DNA of 64,000 nt from Polynucleobacter sp. IMCC 30228 (GCF_021395205.1 NZ_JAJVCS010000002.1:329035-393034), one strand, 5' to 3'. Positions 45,873 to 55,536 are shown, numbered from the stretch's first letter. Made by a program: numbers and translations. Notes: generated by a model not told the origin, from the letters alone.

Positions 45873-46508
45873 ATGATGGGTAAGGTACCTTTAACTGCTA
45901 CAGAGCTAGCTGAAATAGCTACTAAAACTGTAGATCATTACAATATTAATGCGGATGATTTTTTTGCAGGTACGCGTGATCACGATGTCAGTCAAAATAT
46001 TGCAGCTCTACTAAAAGCGATTAAAGGAGCTGGTCCTTTTCAAATTTTAGATTTTGGCTGTGGTCCTGGCAGGGATTTGCAAGCATTTACTGCACTCGGC
46101 CATCAAGCAATTGGACTAGAGGGCAGTACGCAAGCGGCTGCAATAGCCCGTAAATTTAGTGGCTGTGAAGTTTTGGTGCAAGATTTTTTTAATCTACAAC
46201 TACCAAATGATTATTTCGATGGCATTTTTGCCAATGCCTCGCTATTTCATGTACCCAGTCAATTATTGCCAAAAGTTCTGGATGATTTATTCGCCACCCT
46301 AAAACCGCAAGGTATTTTATTTAGCTCTAATCCAAGAGGTACAAATGAAGAGGGCTGGAACGGTGATCGCTACGGCTCTTATCATGATCTAAAGGCTTGG
46401 CAAGCGTATTTATGCGCAGCCGGCTTTACCGAGGTAGATCATTTTTATCGGCCACCGGGCTTACCGCGTGATCAGCAGCCTTGGCTGGCAAGCGTTTGGC
46501 GTAAATAA
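45873..46508 (+). CDS. Class I SAM-dependent methyltransferase
   Basis: A 211-residue Rossmann methyltransferase. Motif I is ILDFGCGPGRDL, followed by GLEGS (acidic residue after strand 2), DGIFANASLFHVP and LKPQGILFSSNPRGTNEEG. The substrate is unknown; small-molecule methylation is likely from its size. The frame begins at TTG 45864, but ATG 45873 is preferred. It follows the aldolase by 30 bp in the same direction and is convergent with the MFS transporter gene (one base between stops). Confidence 0.87.
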   Translation: MMGKVPLTATELAEIATKTVDHYNINADDFFAGTRDHDVSQNIAALLKAIKGAGPFQILDFGCGPGRDLQAFTALGHQAIGLEGSTQAAAIARKFSGCEVLVQDFFNLQLPNDYFDGIFANASLFHVPSQLLPKVLDDLFATLKPQGILFSSNPRGTNEEGWNGDRYGSYHDLKAWQAYLCAAGFTEVDHFYRPPGLPRDQQPWLASVWRK

Positions 46509-46509
46509 A

Positions 46510-48117
46510 TTATTTTTTCAGGCTTGAGGCAATACGGCGAGTTACTTTTGGCGGCGCAATATCAATGTGGTGACGATGTCGCTCTTCCTGCATATTCAGA
46601 TCATCCGCAGTAAAGCGATCAAAACGACGTAAATAGTCGGCCCACGTTTCAAATACGTAGAACTCTACAAATTTACCGGTATGTTCGGCGTCTTCGAACA
46701 AGCTCCATGAGAGCGCCCCTTGGCGGAGACGCGACTTTCTGGTGCTAGCCATCAATTTCTTGAATGTATCATTTTGGGTAGTGTGGGTTTGATATTCAAT
46801 CGAAATCATCACTGGGCCCTCACTTGGATCAATGTTTCGAGATGGGTGTGGACGCTCTAATGGACATACCGGGCTCATATCTTCTTGATGCAAACCTTCT
46901 ACTTGCAATTTACGAACTGCGATTAAGGCGACAATGCCAAAGATTGAACTTAAGCCAATGCTGATGCTAACGTCAGTTTCAGTGGCAATTTTGCCCCAAA
47001 TGGCTGCGCCTAATGCGCTGCCCCCCATAATACTCATTTGGTAAAGTGACATACCCCGCGCTCGAACCCAGCTAGGTAAACAGAGTTGAGCTGATGTTGT
47101 TAGCGAGTTGGCTACACTAATCCAGGCAATGCCACAAATGAGCATGAAGACCGAAGCAAGCCATAAATTGAGCGATAACACGACGGCAGCTGAGCTAACT
47201 GATAAAAGAATAATTCCATAATTGGCTAATTGATTCGTGCTCAGATGTATTTTTAAACGAGGTAGTTGGGAGCCTGCAATAACAGCTCCCAAGCCTAAAC
47301 ACGACAGCAATAAGGTAAAGATATGGGCATTACCCTGAAAATGATCTTTAGCAATAACGGGCAATAGGGCAATGAGTCCAGTTGACTGCAGAAAAAATAA
47401 GAAAGTACGAATAAAAATAGCTTGTAATTGATTTGATTGGCGCACATATTGCAAGCCGACGCGCATGGCGCCAAAAAAACGTTCGCCGGGTAGGGCAGAA
47501 ACATAATATTGATATTGCCACCGCAATACTACCCATGAGGTAATGAGTGATAGCACCATATTTAGGGCAAAGACATACTGGCTACCAGCCGTGGCAATAA
47601 TAATTCCCGCAATCAGCGGGCCGACAATACGCGACACATTCATTGCAATTGCATTTAATGCTAAGGCTGGTTGCAAGGAATCGCGGGGTACTAATTCTGG
47701 AACTAAGGCGGCAAAGATGGGCCAGCGCATGGCCAAGCCAATGCCATTGGTAAACGTTAAAAATAAAAGTACATAGGGATTAAGTAAGCCGAAAACCAAG
47801 AACAACATGAGAGCAGTTGCATTGGCTGCTAACCATAGTTGGGTAAAGACAAAAAAGTGTTTACGATTCAGAATATCGGCAAGTGCACCACTCGGAATGC
47901 CAAGTAGCAGAACAGGCAGACTAGAGGCAGTTTGTACTAAAGCAATTAAGGTTGCTGAAGTAGTTAATGAAGTCATCATCCACGCTGCAGCAACATCATT
48001 CATCCACATGCAAATGGTGGCAGTAAGCCATACTAAATAAATTGAACGAAATACTTTAAATTTCAGTGGTGCTAACCACTTTTGTGAAAAAATCCATTTG
48101 TCTATGAAGGTGCTCAT
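46510..48117 (-). CDS. MFS transporter (MFS_3 type) with C-terminal soluble domain
   Basis: A 535-residue major-facilitator protein. About twelve hydrophobic helices span residues 25-405, with the motif-A-like loop GALADILNRKHFF after helix 2. The last 115 residues form a soluble domain with YQTHTTQNDTFKKLMASTRK and FVEFYVFETWADYLRRFDRFT, resembling ABM-like monooxygenase folds, which are found in MFS_3 (enterobactin-exporter-like) proteins. The substrate is unknown. ATG 48117 starts four bases after the LacI-type regulator's stop, so the two are one operon. The frame could extend further into lacI but ATG 48117 fits. Confidence 0.88.
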   Translation of the reverse strand: MSTFIDKWIFSQKWLAPLKFKVFRSIYLVWLTATICMWMNDVAAAWMMTSLTTSATLIALVQTASSLPVLLLGIPSGALADILNRKHFFVFTQLWLAANATALMLFLVFGLLNPYVLLFLTFTNGIGLAMRWPIFAALVPELVPRDSLQPALALNAIAMNVSRIVGPLIAGIIIATAGSQYVFALNMVLSLITSWVVLRWQYQYYVSALPGERFFGAMRVGLQYVRQSNQLQAIFIRTFLFFLQSTGLIALLPVIAKDHFQGNAHIFTLLLSCLGLGAVIAGSQLPRLKIHLSTNQLANYGIILLSVSSAAVVLSLNLWLASVFMLICGIAWISVANSLTTSAQLCLPSWVRARGMSLYQMSIMGGSALGAAIWGKIATETDVSISIGLSSIFGIVALIAVRKLQVEGLHQEDMSPVCPLERPHPSRNIDPSEGPVMISIEYQTHTTQNDTFKKLMASTRKSRLRQGALSWSLFEDAEHTGKFVEFYVFETWADYLRRFDRFTADDLNMQEERHRHHIDIAPPKVTRRIASSLKK

Positions 48118-48121
48118 TGGA

Positions 48122-49168
48122 TTATTTTTTTGATCCCTTTTTAACCTGCGCAGAACTTTCACGCACACATAGCTGTGGTTGAATCTGGATGGATTTTATT
48201 TGCTCGCCATGCATTAATTTAATAATGAGATTGGCCGCATGAATTCCTACATCGTGCTGCTTGAGGTCGACTGAGGTAATAGAAGGTGTAGTGTAGGCAG
48301 CAAAATCATTATTATTAAAAGAAACCAGAGAGATCTCTTCAGGTACTCGTTTACCTATTTCATAAAGCCCACGGAGTACACCTAGTGCATGATAGTCGCT
48401 GGTGCAAATAATGGCAGTAGTATTTGGTTGATTTTTGAAAATCTGCTCAACTGCATTGCGACCCGTACTAAATCGATGCGGCTCTTCAATGATTGCATTG
48501 GGTGCTAGCAAAACCCCGGCTTGGTTAAGCTGCTTTTTTACTCCCGCCAACCTTGCTGCTGCTCTTGGATTATGCGCCAAAGGAATTCCTACAAAGGCAA
48601 AATGACGATGACCTAATTCTAGTAAATGATTAGCGGCTAATTGCCCCGCCTTACTTTGATCAACTGAAACGTATGGTTGATCTTTTAGTTTTTTTGTAGT
48701 CCAAATTAATATATAAGGCAGTTCACGATGGTGGAGCATTTCAAAAAGTTCGGGTTTATGATCTTCGCCAAGGAGTATTAATGCATCTGCGCCGCGCTCA
48801 AGCAAACGATAGGCTGCTGATTCGGATGAAGCTAATGAAAATTCAGGCTGCGAGACAATTAAAGTGATATTTTGAGCTTCTAATGCATCATTCAGATCGG
48901 CTATAGTTTGAGCAAATGCAGAAACCCCCATTTTGGGTATTACCGCGCCAATAACAGTTGGCTTGGCAGAGCGCAGATTTCTGCCAGCAGGGTCGGGGAA
49001 GTAGTGTAGTTTTTTTACAATACTAAGAATTTTTTCTAAGGTTTTTGGAGCTACTAGATTTGGCCTTGTTATTGCTCTTGATACAGTACCTGGAGAAACC
49101 CCTGCAATGCTAGCCACGTCATGCAGGGTGGCTATCTTTGATTTATTTTGAGTTTTAGCCAGTTTCAT
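48122..49168 (-). CDS. LacI-family transcriptional regulator
   Basis: A 348-residue repressor with an N-terminal helix-turn-helix (ATLHDVASIAGVSPGTVSRA, residues 13-32 approximately) and a periplasmic-binding-like effector domain (about 70-340) with TTAIICTSDYHALGVLRGL. Its operator candidate, a perfect 16-bp palindrome, lies 41 bp upstream of the start. It is divergent from the TPP enzyme gene and co-directional with the MFS gene, so it probably controls the rightward catabolic run and its own operon. The GluR/GntR-like subgroup, whose members respond to gluconate-type acids, is possible but unproven. Confidence 0.93.
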   Translation of the reverse strand: MKLAKTQNKSKIATLHDVASIAGVSPGTVSRAITRPNLVAPKTLEKILSIVKKLHYFPDPAGRNLRSAKPTVIGAVIPKMGVSAFAQTIADLNDALEAQNITLIVSQPEFSLASSESAAYRLLERGADALILLGEDHKPELFEMLHHRELPYILIWTTKKLKDQPYVSVDQSKAGQLAANHLLELGHRHFAFVGIPLAHNPRAAARLAGVKKQLNQAGVLLAPNAIIEEPHRFSTGRNAVEQIFKNQPNTTAIICTSDYHALGVLRGLYEIGKRVPEEISLVSFNNNDFAAYTTPSITSVDLKQHDVGIHAANLIIKLMHGEQIKSIQIQPQLCVRESSAQVKKGSKK

Positions 49169-49209
49169 TTTTATTTTTGTAGTTTATCTGTTAGTATAAA
49201 TTAAACTTT

Positions 49210-49225
49210 ATGCAAACGTTTGCAT
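49210..49225. promoter_or_regulatory. LacI-family operator, perfect 16-bp palindrome
   Basis: ATGCAAACGTTTGCAT is a perfect palindrome with the central CG pair and GCAAACGTTTGC core typical of LacI/GalR-family operators. It is 41 bp from the lacI start and 30 bp before the TPP enzyme start, so binding could repress both divergent genes. Confidence 0.88.
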
Positions 49226-49255
49226 TTTAACTTTAATAATCGGATAAAGGGCGTG

Positions 49256-50938
49256 ATGAGTACAACCAAGCGAGAAATAGTAAAAACGTTGATTGAATGC
49301 GGTGCTAAACATGCCTTTACCTTGCCTGGGCTTGGCATCACTTGGATGTTGGACGAATTTTATGAGCAACGTTCGAAGTTAAAGCTAGTTTTATCGCGTA
49401 GCGAACAGCATGCATCAATTATGGCTCAAGCTTATGGCAAGGTTACTGGTACGCCTGCAGTTTTAATGGGTATGGGCCCTTTTTTAACCACCACCGGCGC
49501 CTTTGGAATTTTAGAAGCTTATTTTGCCGGTTCCCCAATGGTAGTTTTAACTGATACCTCTTGTTATGATGGGTTTGCGATGCGCGGTGTATATCAAACC
49601 ATGACTGGTGACTATGGTGCTGCAGATGCAGCCACGGTATTAAAAACTATGACTAAGTTTTGCGCATATGCCACCGAGATAGATGAAGCAGTATATGGCG
49701 TGCAAATGGCATTTAAACACGCAACTTTGCCCCGCAATGGCCCCGCGGCAGTAGTTCTAAAATCGAGCATTATTCGTCGACCATTTGAGATTAATCCGCG
49801 GGTTACGCTTTACCCTTCAGCGGGGCATTTGCAATATACCCCTGCAAGACCTGACGCAAATGCAATAAATGAGCTTGCCAAAATGCTTAAAAAAGCTGAG
49901 CGCCCACTACTCATTGTTGGACAGGGCGCCCAAAATGATCGTGCACGAACTTTACTTGCACAAGTTGCGGCAAAAGGCGGTATTGCAGTAGCCACTAGCT
50001 ATAACGGCAAGGGGGTGGTTGATGAAGGTTCGCCGATTAGTGTCGGTATGTTAGGTACATGGGGCTGTAAGGCGGCTAATAATGCCTTGCGCGACGCCGA
50101 TTTAGTAGTGGTAATTGGAGCCAGTCTTGGACCAGACTACATGCGTTTTTGTGAAGCTGGATTTTTAAATCCACTGGATCAGACCTTAGTACAGATCGAT
50201 ATTGATCCTAGAAATAGCGGGTGGGTCTATCCTGTTAAGTTGTCGATTACAGGCGATGCTGGTGATGCACTTGAAATGCTTGTTGATTTAGATGTGGGTG
50301 ACGCGAAGCGCGGCGAACGCTTAGGTTGGATTGCAGAAAATAACCGCAAATTTAATTATGGTGTCATTCCCGAATATAAATCTCCAGATGGGACAGTGCA
50401 TAACGTCGATATTGTTAAAGCCTTAGACCAACATTTAACTGATAATCATTTACTCACTCTCGATGCAGGTAATAATCGCATTTGGGTTACAGGTACTTTG
50501 AAGATTCGAACCCCTGGACAATTGCTAGTTCCCGGTGGTATTGGGGGGATGGGCTGGTCAATTCCTGCTGCGGTTGGTGCAAAAATTGCTAAACCAGAAA
50601 AGCGGGTTATTGCGCTAACTGGCGATGGCGGAGCAGGCATGTCGGTTGCTGCGTTGTCTACCGCGATTTCTGAGAATGCGCCAATAACTGTAGTTGTCGC
50701 TAATAATTGTGGTTTAGGTATGGTTCGTGACAATATGAAGGGCGAACCTTATGGCGTGAACTACCCGCCTACCAATTTTGCGATGATTGCTAAGGGCATG
50801 GGTTGTCATGCTTTTGAGGTAACCCGTAAAGAAGATATGCTAGATTGCTTAAAAGAGGCAGAAAAATTTGCAGGCCCCTGTTTAATTGATGTGGCAATCG
50901 ACCCTAACGCTAGCCATCACCCCGCATCTGATTATTAA
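49256..50938 (+). CDS. Thiamine-pyrophosphate-dependent enzyme, acetolactate-synthase-like
   Basis: A 560-residue three-domain TPP enzyme. Glu50 (LSRSEQHASIMAQAYG) is the cofactor-activating glutamate, and GDGGAGMS through ANNCGLGM is the TPP-Mg motif. The middle domain has IVGQGAQND and VVVIGASLGPDYM. It resembles acetolactate synthase or oxalyl-CoA/benzoylformate decarboxylase relatives; the specific reaction is unknown. AAAGG at 49246-49250 supports ATG 49256 (or GTG 49253), not the earlier in-frame TTG at 49220, which lies inside the operator. First gene of the LacI-adjacent run; SDR follows after 20 bp. Confidence 0.87.
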   Translation: MSTTKREIVKTLIECGAKHAFTLPGLGITWMLDEFYEQRSKLKLVLSRSEQHASIMAQAYGKVTGTPAVLMGMGPFLTTTGAFGILEAYFAGSPMVVLTDTSCYDGFAMRGVYQTMTGDYGAADAATVLKTMTKFCAYATEIDEAVYGVQMAFKHATLPRNGPAAVVLKSSIIRRPFEINPRVTLYPSAGHLQYTPARPDANAINELAKMLKKAERPLLIVGQGAQNDRARTLLAQVAAKGGIAVATSYNGKGVVDEGSPISVGMLGTWGCKAANNALRDADLVVVIGASLGPDYMRFCEAGFLNPLDQTLVQIDIDPRNSGWVYPVKLSITGDAGDALEMLVDLDVGDAKRGERLGWIAENNRKFNYGVIPEYKSPDGTVHNVDIVKALDQHLTDNHLLTLDAGNNRIWVTGTLKIRTPGQLLVPGGIGGMGWSIPAAVGAKIAKPEKRVIALTGDGGAGMSVAALSTAISENAPITVVVANNCGLGMVRDNMKGEPYGVNYPPTNFAMIAKGMGCHAFEVTRKEDMLDCLKEAEKFAGPCLIDVAIDPNASHHPASDY

Positions 50939-50958
50939 TTTAAGAAGAATCTCAAAAT

Positions 50959-51693
50959 ATGAAGCAAGTTGCGATTATTACTGGGGCAGCAAATAATATT
51001 GGCCTAGCAATAGCACAACGCTTTAGCGATGATTTTATAGTTGTTGGATTAGATTGCGTATTTCAGTCACAAGATGTTGTAGATAAAAAAAATCTGCTTG
51101 GTTTTGAGCAGATTAGCTGTGATATTACGAAACCATTAGAGGTAGAAGCCGCTTTTGCCTTTGCGCGACGCATTGGCCCAATTGGCGTAGTGATAAATAG
51201 TGCAGCAATAACTGGACCTAGGACATCAATTGTTGACACCTCTCTTGAGTCTTGGCGCCAAGTAATTGATGTCAATTTAAATGGGGCCTTTATTGTCATG
51301 AAGACTGCATATAATTACTTAAAAGAAACCCAAGGTTGTGGTTTATTAATATCATCGCGGGCTGGCAAAGTAGGTTATGCAGGTTTCGATCCAAATCCAA
51401 TAGGAACCAAGGCGAATTATTGTGCTTCAAAGGCAGGTGTAATCTCTTTGGTGAAATCGCTTGCAATTGAGTATTCACCTGCAAAGATACGAATCAATGG
51501 GCTTGCCCCTGGATCGATTGAGGGCACCATGATTCCAAAAGAGTTCTGGCCAGAGCTTGCTAATAAAATTCCGTTAAAACGCCTAGGGTTACCAACTGAA
51601 ATTGCTGAAGCAGCTTTTTTTCTTTGCTCAACTGCAGCCTCATATATTACTGGCCATATTTTAGATGTCAATGGTGGCTCTTTAATGGATTAA
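50959..51693 (+). CDS. Short-chain dehydrogenase/reductase (SDR) 1
   Basis: A 244-residue SDR oxidoreductase. The cofactor loop is TGAANNIG, a variant of TGxxxGIG. NSAAITG (NAG-type), the catalytic YCASKAG (Tyr-x3-Lys with a preceding serine in LLISSRAGK) and the C-terminal ITGHILDVNGGS are present. The substrate is unknown. It is 20 bp after the TPP enzyme gene and 36 bp before a second SDR, so the enzymes are probably one pathway. Confidence 0.92.
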   Translation: MKQVAIITGAANNIGLAIAQRFSDDFIVVGLDCVFQSQDVVDKKNLLGFEQISCDITKPLEVEAAFAFARRIGPIGVVINSAAITGPRTSIVDTSLESWRQVIDVNLNGAFIVMKTAYNYLKETQGCGLLISSRAGKVGYAGFDPNPIGTKANYCASKAGVISLVKSLAIEYSPAKIRINGLAPGSIEGTMIPKEFWPELANKIPLKRLGLPTEIAEAAFFLCSTAASYITGHILDVNGGSLMD

Positions 51694-51729
51694 GAAAATG
51701 AAATCATTAAAAAATAAAAGATACTTCTT

Positions 51730-52512
51730 ATGACTAGCTTGTACTCATTAAGCCAACAAGTAGCCTTAATAACTGCAGCAGGCAGTGGCCTAGGTAAGGG
51801 AATCGCACTCGAATTAGCTCGCCGAGGAGCCCTTGTTCATGTATGGGATCGCGATGCAGTTGCGTTAAAAAATTTATCAGATGAAAGTGCCGCCGCGGGA
51901 TACGCTATTGAAACACGGCTAGTTAATCTTTCTATTGACGATGAGATTCAGGCTGCATTTTCAGCCAACATACAGCAATCGAAAAAAATAGATATTTTGA
52001 TTAATAATGCCGGCGGCTCTTTACATACGCCTTTTCACTTTCTAGAACAGTCAAAAGATGATTGGCAAAAAGTATTTGAGTTAAATTTAATGTTGGCAGT
52101 TACGCTTTCTCAATTAGTTATTCCCGTAATGGTGGCAAACCACTACGGTCGAATTATCAACTTAGGATCGAAAGCTGGCCGTTATGGTAGTTTATTTGCG
52201 GGCGCCAATTACGCTGCTGCAAAAGGCGCAATTCACTCGCTAACTTTGCAGTTAGCCCAAGAATTTGGCCCCAATGGTATTACCTGTAACGCTATTTGTC
52301 CTGGTGCTGTAATGACACCAAGGGTACAGGGTTTGTTAAAAGAGCGCCAGTCAGATGAATTAAGACAGAAAATACTAAATGAGATACCTGTCCGCAGACA
52401 TGCTGAGGTTGATGATGTAGCACAAGCAGTTGCTTATCTGGCCTCTCGTGAAGCAGGCTTTATTACTGGAACACTGTTAGACATTAATGGTGGTCAAGCA
52501 ATGAGTACTTAA
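51730..52512 (+). CDS. Short-chain dehydrogenase/reductase (SDR) 2
   Basis: A 260-residue SDR with cofactor loop TAAGSGLGKGIA, the NNAGG motif, catalytic Tyr-Lys in NYAAAKGAIHSL with the preceding serine in INLGSKAGR, and C-terminal FITGTLLDINGGQ. It is similar in layout to 3-oxoacyl-ACP reductase-like SDRs of catabolic clusters. Substrate unknown. ATG 51730 follows the first SDR after 36 bp, and a Bug receptor gene follows after 40 bp. Confidence 0.92.
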   Translation: MTSLYSLSQQVALITAAGSGLGKGIALELARRGALVHVWDRDAVALKNLSDESAAAGYAIETRLVNLSIDDEIQAAFSANIQQSKKIDILINNAGGSLHTPFHFLEQSKDDWQKVFELNLMLAVTLSQLVIPVMVANHYGRIINLGSKAGRYGSLFAGANYAAAKGAIHSLTLQLAQEFGPNGITCNAICPGAVMTPRVQGLLKERQSDELRQKILNEIPVRRHAEVDDVAQAVAYLASREAGFITGTLLDINGGQAMST

Positions 52513-52552
52513 ATTTAATATGGTGAGTAATTAAATATTTTAGGAAGGAAGT

Positions 52553-53524
52553 ATGAAAAATTTTTTAAGAATTTTTTTAAGTGGTGCCATAATTTTTCTT
52601 GTGCCAATTGCGGCACCTGCGCAAAACTATCCAACCAAGCCAGTGAAAATAATTGTGCCATTTCCGCCTGGTGGCGCAACCGATATTATTGGTAGAGTTC
52701 TTGCAGAAAAGTTGCAAGCAGTCTATGGGCAAACTTTTATTGTCGAAAATAAAGCTGGAGCAAGCGGTAATATTGGGGTCGGTGAAGTTGCCCGGGCAGC
52801 ACCTGATGGCTATACCTTGGTTGTCGGCTCTGCTCAAACCCTTACCATTAATCATCAAATCTTTAAAAATGTGTCATTTATTCCGCAGCGTGATTTGGCA
52901 CCAATTGTTGTTATTGCATCAGTGCCCAATGTATTAATTGTGTCGAATAAACTGCCAGTAAAAAATGTACAAGAGTTAATTGCATACGCCAAGGCAAATC
53001 CAGGAAAATTAAGTAGCGGTTCATCAAGTATTGGTGGAACCCCCCACCTTGCATTGGAGCTTTTCCAAATATTAACCGGCACTGATATTGCTCATATTCC
53101 ATATAAGGGCAGCGCTCCTGCATTACAAGACTTAGTGGGCGGCCAAATTGGCATGATGTTTGATAACCTACCTGCAGCATTACCTTTAATGAACGGCGGA
53201 CAAATTCGGGCGTTGGCAGTCACTACCCTAAAACGTACGCCTTCAGCGCCTGATATTCCTACTTTAGATGAGTCGGGTTTAAAGGGCTTTGATTCTCAGG
53301 GTTGGTTTGCCTTATTAGCCCCAGCTGGAACACCTGCACCCATTCTTGATAAGCTCAATATTGAAGCCAATAAAATTATTAAAACTGCCGATTTTCGTGA
53401 GCGCATGAGTAAATTAGGCGCAGATGTTGTCGGGGGTTCAATCGATGAATTCAAGTTGCGCATGAAAACTGAGACTGAACGATGGGGCAAGGTAATTGAG
53501 AAGGCTAATATAAAAGCAGATTAA
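52553..53524 (+). CDS. TctC/Bug-family periplasmic solute receptor 4
   Basis: A 323-residue receptor: signal peptide (LSGAIIFLVPIAAPAQ), then [67 protein letters not shown] and PAGTPAPILDKLN. All standard ligand-loop motifs are present. AGGAAGGAAG lies just before ATG 52553, a strong start. It sits within the LacI-adjacent run between the second SDR and the PhyH-type dioxygenase, so its ligand is probably the substrate of that pathway. Confidence 0.93.
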   Translation: MKNFLRIFLSGAIIFLVPIAAPAQNYPTKPVKIIVPFPPGGATDIIGRVLAEKLQAVYGQTFIVENKAGASGNIGVGEVARAAPDGYTLVVGSAQTLTINHQIFKNVSFIPQRDLAPIVVIASVPNVLIVSNKLPVKNVQELIAYAKANPGKLSSGSSSIGGTPHLALELFQILTGTDIAHIPYKGSAPALQDLVGGQIGMMFDNLPAALPLMNGGQIRALAVTTLKRTPSAPDIPTLDESGLKGFDSQGWFALLAPAGTPAPILDKLNIEANKIIKTADFRERMSKLGADVVGGSIDEFKLRMKTETERWGKVIEKANIKAD

Positions 53525-53606
53525 TTAATCATTCTTGGGAATTATTGTGAGAAAGGCATTGGCGATACGTTTACAATAATAATTATTCAAAGTTTTGGGG
53601 ATAATT

Positions 53607-54470
53607 ATGCTTAATGCCGAGCAGGTGAAACAATACCAAGTAGATGGCTATGTGGTAATTCCCAGCGTTTTTAAGCCGACTATTGTGCAGCAAATGCGTG
53701 ATGCGGTCTCGAGAATAGTTGAGTCTTCGCGAACGGTTCAGGACCACAACTCAATCTATGATTTAGGCCCAAATCATTCTGCAGTAAAGCCCTCGGTACG
53801 TCGTATTAAGCAACCACACCAGGTAGACCCCATTTTTCAGCAGGTAATGACCGACCCTAATTTATTAGCGATGTTGCAACAATTACTGGGAGAGAGCGTA
53901 CGTATACGTAACGCCAAACTGAATTTAAAAGAGCCTGGCGGGGGTGAGGCTGTTGAATGGCATCAAGATTGGGCTTTTTATCCGCACACTAATGATGACG
54001 TTTTAGCGGTTGGCATCATGTTAGATGATTGCAAAATGGAAAATGGCCCACTAATGATCATCCCTAAAAGTCACCAAGGCCCAACTTATAGTCATCATGA
54101 CGTTGATGGCTACTTTTGTGGCGCTATGGATCCAACTGCTGACGGAATTAATTTTGCAGCTGCTCAGCCATGTATTGGACCGGCAGGATCGATATCCTTT
54201 CACCATGCGCGTGCAATACATGGTTCGGCCGCGAATACCTCTCCTAGCCCGCGGCGTTTACTGTTATTTGAATTTGCAGCAGGTGATGCTTGGCCCTTAT
54301 TAAAAAACTATAATTCACTTGCCGAGTTCAACAGTTGGTTACTTACTGGCAAAGCCTCTATTGTTCCCAGAATTGTACCTGCGCCAGTTATCATGCCTTT
54401 GCCGCCTGCTGTCAATCAGGGCTCGATTTATGAGAATCAATCGCGCCTAAAAAATAAATACTTTGCATAA
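53607..54470 (+). CDS. Phytanoyl-CoA dioxygenase (PhyH) family protein
   Basis: Fe(II)/2-oxoglutarate-dependent oxygenase fold of 287 residues. The metal motif is EWHQDWAFYPHTNDD (H-x-D), the distal histidine lies in FHHARAIHGSAAN, and the 2-oxoglutarate arginine is in SPRRLLLFEF. Many such enzymes hydroxylate small metabolites. GGGG lies seven bases before ATG 53607, preferred to the in-frame TTG at 53595. It is between two Bug receptor genes in the LacI-adjacent run. Confidence 0.9.
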   Translation: MLNAEQVKQYQVDGYVVIPSVFKPTIVQQMRDAVSRIVESSRTVQDHNSIYDLGPNHSAVKPSVRRIKQPHQVDPIFQQVMTDPNLLAMLQQLLGESVRIRNAKLNLKEPGGGEAVEWHQDWAFYPHTNDDVLAVGIMLDDCKMENGPLMIIPKSHQGPTYSHHDVDGYFCGAMDPTADGINFAAAQPCIGPAGSISFHHARAIHGSAANTSPSPRRLLLFEFAAGDAWPLLKNYNSLAEFNSWLLTGKASIVPRIVPAPVIMPLPPAVNQGSIYENQSRLKNKYFA

Positions 54471-54500
54471 AGCAATCTTGTTTCTAATATCAGGAAAAAT

Positions 54501-55514
54501 ATGAAAATTAATAACTGGTTCAGCCAGCTTTTTGTTGCCTTACTTGCGTTAATATCTTGCAGTGCGTTTGCGCAGGCCGATTATCCAACTCGTCCAGTTA
54601 AAATTATTGTGCCATTTCCAGCAGGTGGCACTAGCGATGTGATGGGGCGGATGGTCGCAGATGGCTTAACCAAATACTTTAAACAAACTTTTATCGTAGA
54701 AAATATTGGTGGCGGTGGAGGGGTTGTTGGCACTAAGCGAGCAACTGAAGTGCAGCCTGATGGCTATACTTTAATCCTTACGGGAGTTGGCCAAAATGCG
54801 GTAGCGCATGGTCTTGATCCAAATGTAAAGTACAACTCAATTACTGATTTTATTCACATCTCGCAAATTCATATCGGCCCTAATATATTAGTGGTCAACC
54901 CAAATTCACCTTTTAAAACCTTAAAAGAGTTGGTTGATTATGCACGCGCAAACCCCGGTAAGCTCGATTATGGCTATACCTATGCAGCCTCTGGGCATGT
55001 GGCTATGGAATTATTTAAGCAAACCGTTACCGCTTGCAGTGCGCCTAAGAAAAATGAAAAATGTTTACCATTAGGATTAGTTGGCATTCCCTATCGTGGT
55101 GGCGGTCCGATGATGACGGCGATTTTAAGTGGTGAGATTCCAATGATGTTTATTAATCAAGATGTAGCTTATCCGCATATACAGGCTGGTAAATTACGTC
55201 CTTTAGCAGTAACAAGTGAGAAACGCAATCCGCTTTATCCAAATGTGCCAACCATTGCTGAATCTGGCTTTCCGACCTTTGAAGCTATTTCGTGGTCAGG
55301 TTTGAGTGCACCAAAAGGTACTCCGAAAGTGATTATTGATAAGTTAGAGACTGGGATGAATCAGGTGATGAGCACTCCAGAAATAAAACAGCGCATGGAG
55401 TCACAGGGGTTTGTAATTCCACCACAGGGTTCAAAGCCTTATACGGAGTTTATTAAGAGCGAAATTCAACGTTGGACTGCAGTAATAAAGCAGGCTGGCA
55501 TTAAGCCCGAATAA
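54501..55514 (+). CDS. TctC/Bug-family periplasmic solute receptor 5
   Basis: A 337-residue receptor with signal peptide (LFVALLALISCSAFAQ) and KIIVPFPAGGTSDVMGRMVA, VENIGGGGGVVGTKRA, QPDGYTLILTG and PNVPTIAESGFPTFEA. A 15-residue insertion with two cysteines (TACSAPKKNEKCLPLG) before the usual IPYRGGGP is unusual and probably a disulfide loop. It is the last gene of the LacI-adjacent run and converges with the RraA-type gene. Confidence 0.92.
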   Translation: MKINNWFSQLFVALLALISCSAFAQADYPTRPVKIIVPFPAGGTSDVMGRMVADGLTKYFKQTFIVENIGGGGGVVGTKRATEVQPDGYTLILTGVGQNAVAHGLDPNVKYNSITDFIHISQIHIGPNILVVNPNSPFKTLKELVDYARANPGKLDYGYTYAASGHVAMELFKQTVTACSAPKKNEKCLPLGLVGIPYRGGGPMMTAILSGEIPMMFINQDVAYPHIQAGKLRPLAVTSEKRNPLYPNVPTIAESGFPTFEAISWSGLSAPKGTPKVIIDKLETGMNQVMSTPEIKQRMESQGFVIPPQGSKPYTEFIKSEIQRWTAVIKQAGIKPE

Positions 55515-55536
55515 TACTTATCCCGCTTTTAATTAT

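Noticed and set aside
49220..49255. TTG 49220 as start of the TPP enzyme
   Set aside because: It lies inside the LacI-type palindrome; ATG 49256 has AAAGG at proper spacing and begins the conserved domain.
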